NCBI GenBank assembly: GCA_043803805.1
Contig: JAZDJP010000133.1
Location: 1-58,213 of the forward strand
Length of the DNA stretch: 58,213 nt
Origin: JAZDJP01 sp043803805
GTDB taxonomy: Bacteria; Planctomycetota; JAZDJP01
Reading direction: 5' to 3'
The notes beneath the pieces are model-generated. The model was given only the letters and a program-made list of their open reading frames with translations. It was not told where the DNA came from and made no database searches. This document shows positions 17,488-24,927 of the stretch, one piece after another (position 1 is the first letter of the stretch; each line of letters opens with the position of its first letter). A program made the position numbers and the translations under genes.

Positions 17488-18507
17488 TCAACGCTGCCCC
17501 GCCGGCCCGTGACTCTCACGGCGAATGAGATTCAAACGCAAACAACGCCTCTTCGATCGCAACCCTTTCCTGATCATACGGAGGGACTCATCCACCATGG
17601 CCTTGACGGGAACGGCCAATGTCGTGAGGGGAACATCAAAAACCTCACCCGTCTTGATTCCATCAAATCCCACAACCGTCAAATCCTTCGGGACGCGCAC
17701 GCCCGCCTTGCGGAACTCGCGGAGAGCAAACCCCGCTTCTTCATCATCGGTGAAGCACACCGCCGTAATCCGTTCCGTCCGGAACCGCTTTAATACCTCG
17801 CCGGCATACCGACGCCCTTCCTGGGGGATATCGACAGGATATTCCTCCACCGAGGGCAAGAGTACGGGATCAAGCCCCGCTTCCTGAAAACATTTCACCT
17901 GGAGGGGATGAACCACCGCCACCCGCCGATGGCCGATCCCTCGGAGAAAAACCGCCAGTTTCCGATGCCCCTCGGCCCGATTCACACCCACCAGAGAGAA
18001 TCCCCGCCGGATCAGATCCCCGTCCGCCCCCCCCTCCCCGAACGGATAGTTGTAGAGAACCGTGTGGGTGTGGGAGAGGTAATTGAGAACGGCCGGCTCA
18101 CGGAATTCCTCCGCCGATGACAACGTCTGAATCCAGACCACGGAGGACACACCCCGGCTCACCAATTCCCGGACGCCTTCGAGGATGTTTTGACGCGACA
18201 CCATCATGATTTCGAGCGTCCCCGGCATGTCCGCAAGCCCCACCACAAACCGGTTAAACGCCTCCATGAGATGCGTGTACATCGGTCCGCACAGAAACAA
18301 CCCCACCCCCTGCCGCGCTCCGCCCCGGAGACGCACGGCGCCCCGCGAAGGGACATACCCGCGTTTTTCGAGGAAACTCCGGACGCGGCGTTCCGTCTTC
18401 TCCGAAATCCCCCGCTCGCGCGCGTGATCGTTCACCACCGACGACACCGTGATCCGGCTCACGCCGAGTTCCCGGGCCATCTCGCTCATGGTAACCACAC
18501 GGCTCAT
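17488..18507 (-). CDS. LacI-family transcriptional regulator
   Basis: 339 residues: an N-terminal helix-turn-helix and hinge (VTMSEMARELGVSRITVSSV) followed by a periplasmic-binding-protein-like ligand domain (GVGLFLCGPMYTHLMEAFNR, AVCFTDDEEAGFALREFRKA, KDLTVVGFDGIKTGEVF). The ATG at 18507 is chosen over an upstream in-frame ATG (18546) because the family start MSRVVTMSEMAREL follows it directly, and because the earlier start would lie within the promoter at 18537-18565. It heads the six-gene operon. A perfect 16-bp palindrome with a central CG overlaps its promoter, so it probably represses its own operon and is released by a sugar from the hydrolases' substrate. The ligand is not predictable. 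Confidence 0.9.
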   Translation of the reverse strand: MSRVVTMSEMARELGVSRITVSSVVNDHARERGISEKTERRVRSFLEKRGYVPSRGAVRLRGGARQGVGLFLCGPMYTHLMEAFNRFVVGLADMPGTLEIMMVSRQNILEGVRELVSRGVSSVVWIQTLSSAEEFREPAVLNYLSHTHTVLYNYPFGEGGADGDLIRRGFSLVGVNRAEGHRKLAVFLRGIGHRRVAVVHPLQVKCFQEAGLDPVLLPSVEEYPVDIPQEGRRYAGEVLKRFRTERITAVCFTDDEEAGFALREFRKAGVRVPKDLTVVGFDGIKTGEVFDVPLTTLAVPVKAMVDESLRMIRKGLRSKRRCLRLNLIRRESHGPAGQR

Positions 18508-18536
18508 GCCCGCGCCCCCCCTTCCAACCCCGCCAT

Positions 18537-18565
18537 ATCTTAACACGTGTTAAGCTGTTTGCCAA
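18537..18565 (-). promoter_or_regulatory. Promoter of the LacI-led operon with overlapping operator
   Basis: On the minus strand, TTGGCA (18565-18560) and TAAGAT (18542-18537) stand exactly 17 bases apart, a good sigma-70 pair. The perfect 16-base palindrome CTTAACACGTGTTAAG at 18539-18554 covers most of the spacer and part of the -10 box. Its central CG and AT-rich arms are those of LacI/GalR-family operators, and the regulator gene starts about 23 bases after the expected transcription start. Autorepression is therefore the natural reading. Confidence 0.75.
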
Positions 18566-18582
18566 ATAAATATTTTCGTAAT

Positions 18583-18600
18583 GGAATCCCCCGGGATTCC
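18583..18600. promoter_or_regulatory. 18-base palindrome between divergent operons
   Basis: Two perfect 8-base arms, GGAATCCC and GGGATTCC, are separated by CC. It lies upstream of both the LacI operon promoter and the DUF350 gene (start 18654), in the only shared control region of these divergent units. It could bind a dimeric regulator or form a small hairpin; no T tract follows, so it is not a terminator. Confidence 0.45.
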
Positions 18601-18653
18601 GTCCATAATCACGGCACGGTGAAAATGGACGTCTTTCTTTCAAGGAGGTCGCC

Positions 18654-18923
18654 ATGAGCGGTGTCGCGGCGGATGTCGGTTGGGCGGTGATTTTTTCCCT
18701 GGTCGGGGGGCTCGTCGGGATTCTCCTCGTGTTTCTTGCGGCGGCCCTCCTCCCCCGGTTGATTGACCGGCTCACGCCGAACCTGGACGAGGAGAAGGAA
18801 ATCGCCCGGGGGAACCTGGCGGTCGCGGACTACTTCGGGAAGATCGCCGGAGCGAGCATCATCGGCGTGAGCCTGGTCGCGGCCGCGGCGGTGCTGGCGG
18901 GGGTGATTGCGGCGTTGCATTAA
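18654..18923 (+). CDS. DUF350 family small membrane protein
   Basis: 89 residues with an excellent AAGGAGGT SD. There are two hydrophobic segments, VGWAVIFSLVGGLVGILLVF (about 8-27) and IAGASIIGVSLVAAAAVLAG (about 64-83), joined by a cytoplasmic stretch with LTPNLDEEKEIARGNLAVA, the DUF350 signature. The function is unknown; published genome-context work places DUF350 near membrane-stress and PspA-type genes. The Hint/Tim44 gene starts 66 bases after its stop on the same strand, with an octad/heptad array in between. A pairing at the membrane is plausible but unproven. Confidence 0.8.
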   Translation: MSGVAADVGWAVIFSLVGGLVGILLVFLAAALLPRLIDRLTPNLDEEKEIARGNLAVADYFGKIAGASIIGVSLVAAAAVLAGVIAALH

Positions 18924-18924
18924 G

Positions 18925-18988
18925 AAGTTCACGAGTTCGAGAGTTCAGGAGTTACCGATGAATTCCGATTCCCGGATTCGGCATCTCA
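18925..18988. repeat. Octad plus heptad array, left of the Hint gene
   Basis: Four consecutive 8-base units (18925-18956) with core AGTTC/A: AAGTTCAC, GAGTTCGA, GAGTTCAG, GAGTTACC. About four 7-base units follow directly (18957-18984): GATGAAT, TCCGATT, CCCGGAT, TCGGCAT. A related array in the opposite orientation lies at 21621-21692, after the same gene. Confidence 0.75.
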
Positions 18989-18993
18989 TATGA
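18958..18993 (+). CDS. Possible 11-codon leader peptide before the Hint gene
   Basis: An ATG with AGGAG about five bases upstream encodes MNSDSRIRHLI and stops at TGA overlapping the ATG of the Hint/Tim44 gene by two bases. The Hint gene has no clear SD of its own, so ribosomes leaving this mini-ORF could restart on it. The ORF lies entirely in the repeat array, so it may be accidental. Confidence 0.35.
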   Translation: MNSDSRIRHLI

Positions 18994-21605
18994 ACAACAA
19001 ACTTTTTCTGCCGACAATCCTGATTTCCCTTCTCGCCCTCTCCTCCCCCGCTTTCGCCCGCGGCGGCGGCGGGTGTCTGGAGGAAGGCACGCGCGTCCTC
19101 ACCCCGCGCGGGGAGACGCCCGTCGAGTCGCTTTCGCCGGGGGATGCCGTCTGGGCCGTCGTCGGCGACCGCCGGATCCCGGCCACGGTCGTCGCGCGAC
19201 CGTCCGTCACGCCCGACACCTATCTCGAAATCACCCTCCCGGGAAAAATCCTCCGGGTGACGCCGGAGCACCCCATCGAAACCGCTCCCGGCGTTTTCCG
19301 GCAGGCGTCATTCCTCCGGGCCGGGGACGACATCCGCCGCTGGGACGGAACCGCGTCCCGCTCCGTTTCCATCCTCGCCCTCCGGCGGGTGGCGGCGGCG
19401 CGCCCCGCGTATAACTTATTGATTTCGCCGGGGGGGACGTTCATCGCCGCCGGCGTCGTCGTTCACAACAAGGGCTGTTTCCTGCCGGACACCCCCATCC
19501 TCCGGGCCGACGGCGCCCCCGTTCCCATCCGGGAGGTCCGCCCCGGGGATGCGCTTCTCGCGTTCGCCCCCGGCGGAACGCCCGTCCGCACGATCGTGAA
19601 ATCCGTCATCACCCGCGTGACGGAGGAATATCTTCTCGTCACGGCGGGAGACAGGATCCTCCACGTCACGGCCGACCATCCGTTTTACGTCGGAGCGGGA
19701 ACATTCCGCACCATGGAAGCGCTCTCCCCCGGCGACACTATTTACATTTATGATGGAACGGGACTCGCCCCCCGCCTCATCACGGGACTCGCGCGGGTGC
19801 CGGGGCCGGTGATGGTTTATAATCTTCAGACCGACGCCCCCCACACGTTCTTCGCGTCGGGCATTGCCGTTCACAACAAAGGCGGGGGATGTTTCCCGGC
19901 CGGGACGCGTGTCGCCTCCCCCACCGGGGATGTCGCGATCGAACACCTCCGTCCGGGTGATATCGTTGTTTCGGGCGACGGCGCCCCGGCGGCGGTGGAG
20001 GCGATCCACACGGCGCGGTCGCCGCTGATTCGAATTGAAACCGACGCCGGGACGCTCTTCACCACCGCGGATCATCCCCTCGCCGTCCCGGGCGGCGGAT
20101 TCCGCCCGGCCGCGACGCTCGCCGTCGGGGATTTTCTCCTGGCGGGTCCGGCCGCCGGCCGGCGCCAGGCGCGCATTCTCACGATTTCGCCGGCGGAACT
20201 TGACGCCCCGGTGTTCAACCTCGCCGTCGCCGCCCCGCACACGTTCCTCGCGAATGGATTTGTCGTGCACAATAAAGGGGGCGGATCTCATGGCGGGGGA
20301 TTTCATAGTCGTTCCGGCAGAAGTTCTGGCGGATTTTCCAGAGGGGACAATGTCGATCAAACAACACTGATCTGTTCTCTAATCTTCATTGGCGGCGTCA
20401 TCATCCTTATCGTTCTCATCAATCAAAAAATGGCCAGGAAAAACCTCGACTTTGTGTTCAAACCCTCCCAAGTCGCCCCCAAGCGGGAAAAGACGCGGAA
20501 ACTCCTTGAATTCATCGCCCGCACCGACGGCGACTTCGCCCCCGCCGCCATCGAGAACGCCGCCCGGGCCACGTTCCTCAAACTCCAGGAATGCTGGCAG
20601 GCGCGCGACTACACCCCCATGAAGCTCCTCCTCTTCCCGAATCTCTTCGCCCGCCACGAGGCCCAGATCCGGGGGATGATCCGGAACCACGAAATCAACG
20701 TCATCGGCAACCTCGCCGTCGAAAATGTCGAGATCGTGAACGTCCGTTACACCCACCTGTCGGACCAACGGGAGTTCACCGCCCTCATCACGGCGCGGGC
20801 GCAGGATCATTACATTGACGACCGCACCCGCGAATTCATCCGGGGGGACGAATCGTCGGCGCGTTTCCAGGAATTCTGGACGTTCCAGCGTCGGGGCAAC
20901 GCCTGGCTCCTCCGGGACATCGAGCAGACCGGCGAATCCGATGTCCTGAAAGACGAAAACTTCTTCGAGGCCATGACGGAGGACGCCCGCGAGAAAATCT
21001 ACGGCGACGCCGCCGGCAGGGCCGGCCCCGCCGGGCCATGGCTCGATAAATCCGTCGGGACCAAGGAGCGCCGGACGGAACGTCTGCTCGCCTTTCTCGC
21101 CCAGACGGACAAACTCTGGAACCGGAACGCCATGACCGAACGCGCCAGGACGGTCTTCACCGGCGTGTACCTGGCGCGGGAGGCAGGGAATCCCGAGGGG
21201 GTCCCCGCCGCCGATCTTTTCCCGGACGTCGCCGCGTCGCTCGCCGATTCCCTCCGCTGCCGCCGGGAGGAGGGGTTCGCCACCGAGTACCGGAACTTCT
21301 GCGTCCGGAAGGTGGACATCGTCCTCGTGCGGAATTTCGCCGATAATTCAAAAGACGAATTCACCGTCCGCGTCACCGCCCACGCCCAATCCATCGTCCG
21401 GAAAGGCGACCGCGTCGTCCGGGAGGACGCCGACGTTACGGCTTTCGAGGAATACTGGACGTTCGGCCGGTTCGAAAACGCCTGGCGCCTCAAAGGCGCC
21501 CAGCCGCCGGCCCGGGGCCGCGCCATGACCGCCGCGGAGAACCTCGACGAAGACAGTTCTCCGGAGCAGGTAAAATGGTATTATGAGAAGGACCGGGCGA
21601 ATTGA
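18990..21605 (+). CDS. Membrane protein with three tandem Hint domains and two Tim44-like domains
   Basis: 871 residues. A signal peptide ends at SSPAFA (residue 23), followed by RGGGG. Three Hint (hedgehog/intein) domains come next: Cys29-Asn160, Cys163-Asn296 and Cys301-Asn428. Each begins with the nucleophile-type Cys (CLEEGTRVL, CFLPDTPIL, CFPAGTRVA), has the block-B TxxH (TPEHP, TADHP, TADHP; His94, His230, His362) and ends in HN (VVVHNKG, IAVHNKG, FVVHNKG). The +1 residue is Lys every time, not Cys/Ser/Thr, so self-cleavage fits better than splicing. The linkers are only KG and KGGG. A Gly/Ser stretch, one TM (459-478) and two Tim44-like domains (about 500-645 and 691-840; QEFWTFQRRGNAWLL, EEYWTFGRFENAWRL) follow. 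Without the Hint block the protein would be an ordinary Gly-rich bacterial Tim44-like protein. The N terminus is probably outside the cytoplasm. Confidence 0.85.
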   Translation: MNNKLFLPTILISLLALSSPAFARGGGGCLEEGTRVLTPRGETPVESLSPGDAVWAVVGDRRIPATVVARPSVTPDTYLEITLPGKILRVTPEHPIETAPGVFRQASFLRAGDDIRRWDGTASRSVSILALRRVAAARPAYNLLISPGGTFIAAGVVVHNKGCFLPDTPILRADGAPVPIREVRPGDALLAFAPGGTPVRTIVKSVITRVTEEYLLVTAGDRILHVTADHPFYVGAGTFRTMEALSPGDTIYIYDGTGLAPRLITGLARVPGPVMVYNLQTDAPHTFFASGIAVHNKGGGCFPAGTRVASPTGDVAIEHLRPGDIVVSGDGAPAAVEAIHTARSPLIRIETDAGTLFTTADHPLAVPGGGFRPAATLAVGDFLLAGPAAGRRQARILTISPAELDAPVFNLAVAAPHTFLANGFVVHNKGGGSHGGGFHSRSGRSSGGFSRGDNVDQTTLICSLIFIGGVIILIVLINQKMARKNLDFVFKPSQVAPKREKTRKLLEFIARTDGDFAPAAIENAARATFLKLQECWQARDYTPMKLLLFPNLFARHEAQIRGMIRNHEINVIGNLAVENVEIVNVRYTHLSDQREFTALITARAQDHYIDDRTREFIRGDESSARFQEFWTFQRRGNAWLLRDIEQTGESDVLKDENFFEAMTEDAREKIYGDAAGRAGPAGPWLDKSVGTKERRTERLLAFLAQTDKLWNRNAMTERARTVFTGVYLAREAGNPEGVPAADLFPDVAASLADSLRCRREEGFATEYRNFCVRKVDIVLVRNFADNSKDEFTVRVTAHAQSIVRKGDRVVREDADVTAFEEYWTFGRFENAWRLKGAQPPARGRAMTAAENLDEDSSPEQVKWYYEKDRAN
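19074..20273 (+). other. Three-domain Hint (intein-like) block
   Basis: DNA limits of the three Hint units inside the 871-residue protein: 19074-19469, 19476-19877 and 19890-20273. Sizes are 132, 134 and 128 residues, each too small to hold a homing endonuclease, so these are mini-Hint modules of the bacterial intein-like or polymorphic-toxin type. The three differ in most positions but keep every key residue, so selection appears to have preserved them. Confidence 0.85.
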
Positions 21606-21620
21606 CCGGCGCGGATTCAC

Positions 21621-21692
21621 TCGACATTCGGAAATTGGAATTCGGCATTTCCGTCGAACTCTCGAACTCCTGAACTCTCCAACTCGCGAACT
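21621..21692. repeat. Heptad plus octad array, right of the Hint gene
   Basis: Four 7-base units (21621-21648: TCGACAT, TCGGAAA, TTGGAAT, TCGGCAT), then five 8-base units (21653-21692) ending GAACT or CAACT: GTCGAACT, CTCGAACT, CCTGAACT, CTCCAACT, CGCGAACT. The octads are the complement of the GAGTTC octads at 18925, so the Hint gene is bracketed by inverted copies. Confidence 0.75.
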
Positions 21693-21768
21693 CATTTCAT
21701 CTTTCCGCGATTTTCTTTAAAATGTCCGATAGCCAAACCCTCGCCGCGGCACATATCGGGCAGAGCCC

Positions 21769-22377
21769 ATGACTGACATCCTTCCCAACGACGACGCCCT
21801 CGTGGCCCGGATCCTCCGGCGGGATGCCGACGCCAGCCGGATCCTGTTCCGGCGGTATTTCGAAGCCCTGTACAACTACCTCTATTGCCGGGTCAACCGG
21901 AACCATGCCGACGCCGAGGAACTGACCCAGGATGTCTTTTCGAGCGCCTGGGAGGATCTCCGCGGCTACAAATCCGGCCGCAGTTTCTGGCTGTGGCTCT
22001 GCGGCATCGCCCGGCGGCGCCTGGCCCACCACTACCGGGACCGGCGCGTCCAGTCGCGTGTGGAAGTCCTGTTCGGACAGGTCGAGGAGGATCTCCATCC
22101 CCTCCTCCAAGCCCTCGACGGGAACGCGCCCCTGCCGGATAACGTCCTGGAACGGGAGGAAATCCGGGAGATCGTGGCGGCCTCGCTTTCCGCGCTTTCC
22201 CCCCGCCAGCGCGAGGCGCTGACGTTGAAATACCTGGCGGGGGAAACCCAGGAGGCGATCGCCCGGCGCCTGAACATGTCGGTCGAGGCCGTCAATTCCC
22301 TTCTCCAGCGGGCCCGGATCGCCCTCAAAGCCATCCTCCAAAACTCATGCCGGGAGGTCGTGAATCATGAATCCTGA
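21769..22377 (+). CDS. ECF-type RNA polymerase sigma factor
   Basis: 202 residues with the two ECF regions. Sigma-2 spans about 20-95, including RYFEALYNYLYCRVN, the acidic NHADAEELTQDVF block and FWLWLCGIARRRLAHHYRDR. Sigma-4 spans about 140-195 (LSALSPRQREALTLKYLAGE, then helix-turn-helix TQEAIARRLNMSVEAVNSLL). No sigma-3 region is present, as expected for ECF. It would direct polymerase to a small regulon in response to an envelope signal. Its last 11 bases overlap the next gene, whose product carries one TM segment and is the likely anti-sigma or signal partner. Confidence 0.92.
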   Translation: MTDILPNDDALVARILRRDADASRILFRRYFEALYNYLYCRVNRNHADAEELTQDVFSSAWEDLRGYKSGRSFWLWLCGIARRRLAHHYRDRRVQSRVEVLFGQVEEDLHPLLQALDGNAPLPDNVLEREEIREIVAASLSALSPRQREALTLKYLAGETQEAIARRLNMSVEAVNSLLQRARIALKAILQNSCREVVNHES

Positions 22378-23815
22378 AAATATGCGCAAAATTCTGGCGG
22401 CGGGAGAACCGGCATCGCCGCCGACCGGCCTGGCGGAGACCATCGAGGGCCATCTGGACGCCATGACGCGAACGGGCATTCCCGCCCGTGGAAGGATTCG
22501 CCTCCTCCCCTCCCTCCGGGTGGCCGGCGGCATCGCGGCGGCGATCGTTGTCTCCACGGGAATTTGGATTCTGTCAAACCTGACCTACCGAAATCCGCCC
22601 CCACAACATCGCGTTCGCATCAATATCAAAATTTCATCGGTCTCATTCGGCGTTGACGAAATCCGAAGAGGACTTTCCCGAATCATCCAGAATTCCGACC
22701 TGATTGTCACCGGCCAAGTCGTACCCGGAGCCAATTCCAGAGAGTTCGCCCTAAATCCGATCGCCGTACTCAAGGGAAACCTGAACTCCAGCGCCACGTT
22801 CACACTCCGTACGCGCCCGGAAGGGATCTGCGGACGGGATCCCGCAACATTCAATAATGACGCATGGGTTATCCTATTCGTCACGGAAGGCATCGTCTAC
22901 TCCGACCAATACAAGGCCGAATTCGGCTCGTTCGACCGCCTCCTCGCGTTCACGGACAAGGTCCGCCGGTACCTCGACGGCACCATCGTCCCCGACCTCA
23001 TCCGGGAATTTGAAAACGGCGGCACGACCGGACTCCCTTTTGGAGAACTTGACCGGATTCGCGAGGATATCACCGAACTCAAACCTGACTATGATTTTCG
23101 AAACGCCGTCCCGGCACTCATTTCATTTGTGCGGGAAAATCCCCATTCACCTGAAGCCGGAAACACCCTCTGGGAATTGTGCGACCTGAACGATCCGCGC
23201 ACGAGCGATCTCTTTTGGAATTGTCTGAATGATGGCGGATATCCGGCGGTCATCCGCATGAAGATCGCGGAATCCCTCGGCATCCTGAACGACGAACGTA
23301 TCATCCCCTTCATCTCCGACCGGACGAAACCGATGCGCGTCCGCATCGGTGCCGTCCGGGGCGCCTGGAACTCCAAAATGAAGGCCGCCGTTGACACTCT
23401 TCTGACGGTCATCCAAACGGAACCGGATCACGCCAAGGGCCCCCTGGCAAAAGGCGAGATTGACAAAGGATACCTTCCGGTTGAGGGGTACGACCTGGTT
23501 TCGGCCGCCATCCACGCCCTCGGATACATCGGCGATTCCCGGGCGGTTCCCATACTTATCTGGCTTCTGCAACCGGGGAATCGGAACGTCCCGAATGACG
23601 AGTCCACCCCCGACACAACCCCCTGCGATTACTCCTGGATCGCGGCGGGCGCCCTCGCCGACATCGAAGACCCATCGGCCATTCCCGCCCTCGAAGCCGC
23701 CAATGCCAACGCCACAAACGATTCCTTACGCAGGCATTTTCAGGAAGCCTTGGCGAAACTCCGGAAGCACGGCGGGAGATTGCCCGTTTCCCCGGATAAT
23801 TTAGAGTCTCGCTGA
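22367..23815 (+). CDS. Membrane-anchored protein with HEAT-type repeats, probable partner of the ECF sigma factor
   Basis: 482 residues. The first 45 residues are soluble and cytoplasmic in the usual topology, one TM follows (about 49-68, LRVAGGIAAAIVVSTGIWIL), and the rest is extracytoplasmic. A central part has DLIVTGQVVPG and AWVILFVTEGIVY, a pattern seen in proteins with an OB-like head. The C-terminal half has alternating helices consistent with HEAT/PBS-lyase repeats (AVPALISFVRENPHSPEAGN, VSAAIHALGYIGDSRAVPIL, AAGALADIEDPSAIPALEAA). No zinc-binding HxxxCxxC anti-sigma motif is visible. Start-stop overlap with the sigma gene argues for coupled synthesis. An anti-sigma role is inferred from context only. 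Confidence 0.65.
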   Translation: MNPENMRKILAAGEPASPPTGLAETIEGHLDAMTRTGIPARGRIRLLPSLRVAGGIAAAIVVSTGIWILSNLTYRNPPPQHRVRINIKISSVSFGVDEIRRGLSRIIQNSDLIVTGQVVPGANSREFALNPIAVLKGNLNSSATFTLRTRPEGICGRDPATFNNDAWVILFVTEGIVYSDQYKAEFGSFDRLLAFTDKVRRYLDGTIVPDLIREFENGGTTGLPFGELDRIREDITELKPDYDFRNAVPALISFVRENPHSPEAGNTLWELCDLNDPRTSDLFWNCLNDGGYPAVIRMKIAESLGILNDERIIPFISDRTKPMRVRIGAVRGAWNSKMKAAVDTLLTVIQTEPDHAKGPLAKGEIDKGYLPVEGYDLVSAAIHALGYIGDSRAVPILIWLLQPGNRNVPNDESTPDTTPCDYSWIAAGALADIEDPSAIPALEAANANATNDSLRRHFQEALAKLRKHGGRLPVSPDNLESR

Positions 23816-23828
23816 CACCCCGACCGTC

Positions 23829-23863
23829 CGAATTCGACATTTGACATTCGGCATTCGGAATTT
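23829..23863. repeat. Heptad array, 5 x 7 bases
   Basis: Five contiguous 7-base units CGAATTC, GACATTT, GACATTC, GGCATTC, GGAATTT fill the gap between the HEAT-type gene and the epimerase. Positions 4-6 of each unit are the most conserved (ATT). It belongs to the same family as the arrays at 18957, 21621 and 41958. Confidence 0.7.
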
Positions 23864-23887
23864 CATACAACATGCTATAATCCTCCC

Positions 23888-24880
23888 ATGCCTGCCTTGG
23901 TGACCGGCGCCACGGGATTTGTCGGCGCGAACCTGGTCCGCGAACTCCTCGCGGACGGATTCGCCGTGCGGGTACTCGTCCGGCCGTCGAGCCCCCTCAC
24001 CGCCCTCCGCGGGCTCGATGTCGAAAAAGTCCCGGGGGATCTGGAGGACGTCGCGTCCCTCGAAAAGGCCCTGGCCGGCTGCGACGCGCTCTTCCACACC
24101 GCGGCGCATTATTCGTTGTGGGAACGCGACCCCGCCATCTTCGAGCGGGTGAACATCCAGGGCACGCGAATCCTCCTCGCGGCCGCGGGCCGGGCCGGGA
24201 TCCGGAAAATCGTCTACACCAGTTCCGTCGCGGCCGTCGGGTTCCGGAAAGACGGACGGCCCGCCGACGAAACAATCGTCATGGATGAAAAGGACCTCGT
24301 CAGCCCTTATAAATGGTCAAAGTACCGCGCCGAGCAGGTCGCGCTGGAACTCGCCCGGAACGGGCTTCCCGTGGTGGTCGTGAACCCGAGCGCCCCCATC
24401 GGGCCGTGGGACGTGAAACCCACCCCCACCGGGCGGATCATCGTGGATTTTCTGAACGGAAAAATGCCGGCCTACCTCGACACGGGACTGAATCTCATCC
24501 ACGTCCGGGACGTCGCCCGGGGACACATCCTGGCGCTCCGGAAGGGAAAGCCCGGGGAACGCTACGTCCTGGCGAATACCAACATGACATTGAAAACGAT
24601 TCTCGAACTCCTCGCCGGGATCGCCGGCCGTCCCGCGCCGAAATTCCGGATCCCGTTCGCCCTCGCCCGCGTCGCGGCCGCCTGCGACACGTTCGTGGAG
24701 GGAACGCTTCTCGGCCGGACGCCCCGCATCCCCGTGGACGCGGTGAAAATGGCCCGGCATTTCATGTATTTCGACGCCACAAAGGCCATCCGCGACCTCG
24801 GTCTTCCCCAAACCCCCGTCCGGACCGCCTTGGAAGACGCCGTGCGGTGGTTCCGGGACAACGGCCATGTCAAATCCTGA
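23888..24880 (+). CDS. hpnA: NAD-dependent sugar epimerase, hopanoid-associated HpnA type
   Basis: 330 residues of the extended SDR family: NAD-binding loop LVTGATGFVGANLVRELL, substrate block YTSSVAAVG, catalytic YKWSKYRAEQ (Tyr-x-x-x-Lys), then VVVNPSAPIGPWDVKPTPTG and GLNLIHVRDVARGHILAL, which closely follow hopanoid-associated epimerase HpnA. The length is right for the family. HpnA is tied to hopanoid biosynthesis clusters, but no squalene-hopene cyclase or radical SAM HpnH is near, so either the pathway is dispersed or this is a related dihydroflavonol-reductase-like enzyme. No strong SD is visible before the ATG; it follows the heptad array. Confidence 0.75.
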   Translation: MPALVTGATGFVGANLVRELLADGFAVRVLVRPSSPLTALRGLDVEKVPGDLEDVASLEKALAGCDALFHTAAHYSLWERDPAIFERVNIQGTRILLAAAGRAGIRKIVYTSSVAAVGFRKDGRPADETIVMDEKDLVSPYKWSKYRAEQVALELARNGLPVVVVNPSAPIGPWDVKPTPTGRIIVDFLNGKMPAYLDTGLNLIHVRDVARGHILALRKGKPGERYVLANTNMTLKTILELLAGIAGRPAPKFRIPFALARVAAACDTFVEGTLLGRTPRIPVDAVKMARHFMYFDATKAIRDLGLPQTPVRTALEDAVRWFRDNGHVKS

Positions 24881-24927
24881 CTGCCCCGCAATTCCGTCCA
24901 CCACCGCATTCCCCAAAAGAGACAAAA

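Noticed and set aside
18539..18554. CRISPR or integrase site reading of the palindrome
   Set aside because: Single copy, central CG and overlap with a promoter fit a LacI operator better.
19074..20273. Homing-endonuclease inteins
   Set aside because: Each Hint unit is only about 130 residues, has no LAGLIDADG or HNH block, and the host position is a Gly-rich linker, not a conserved active site.
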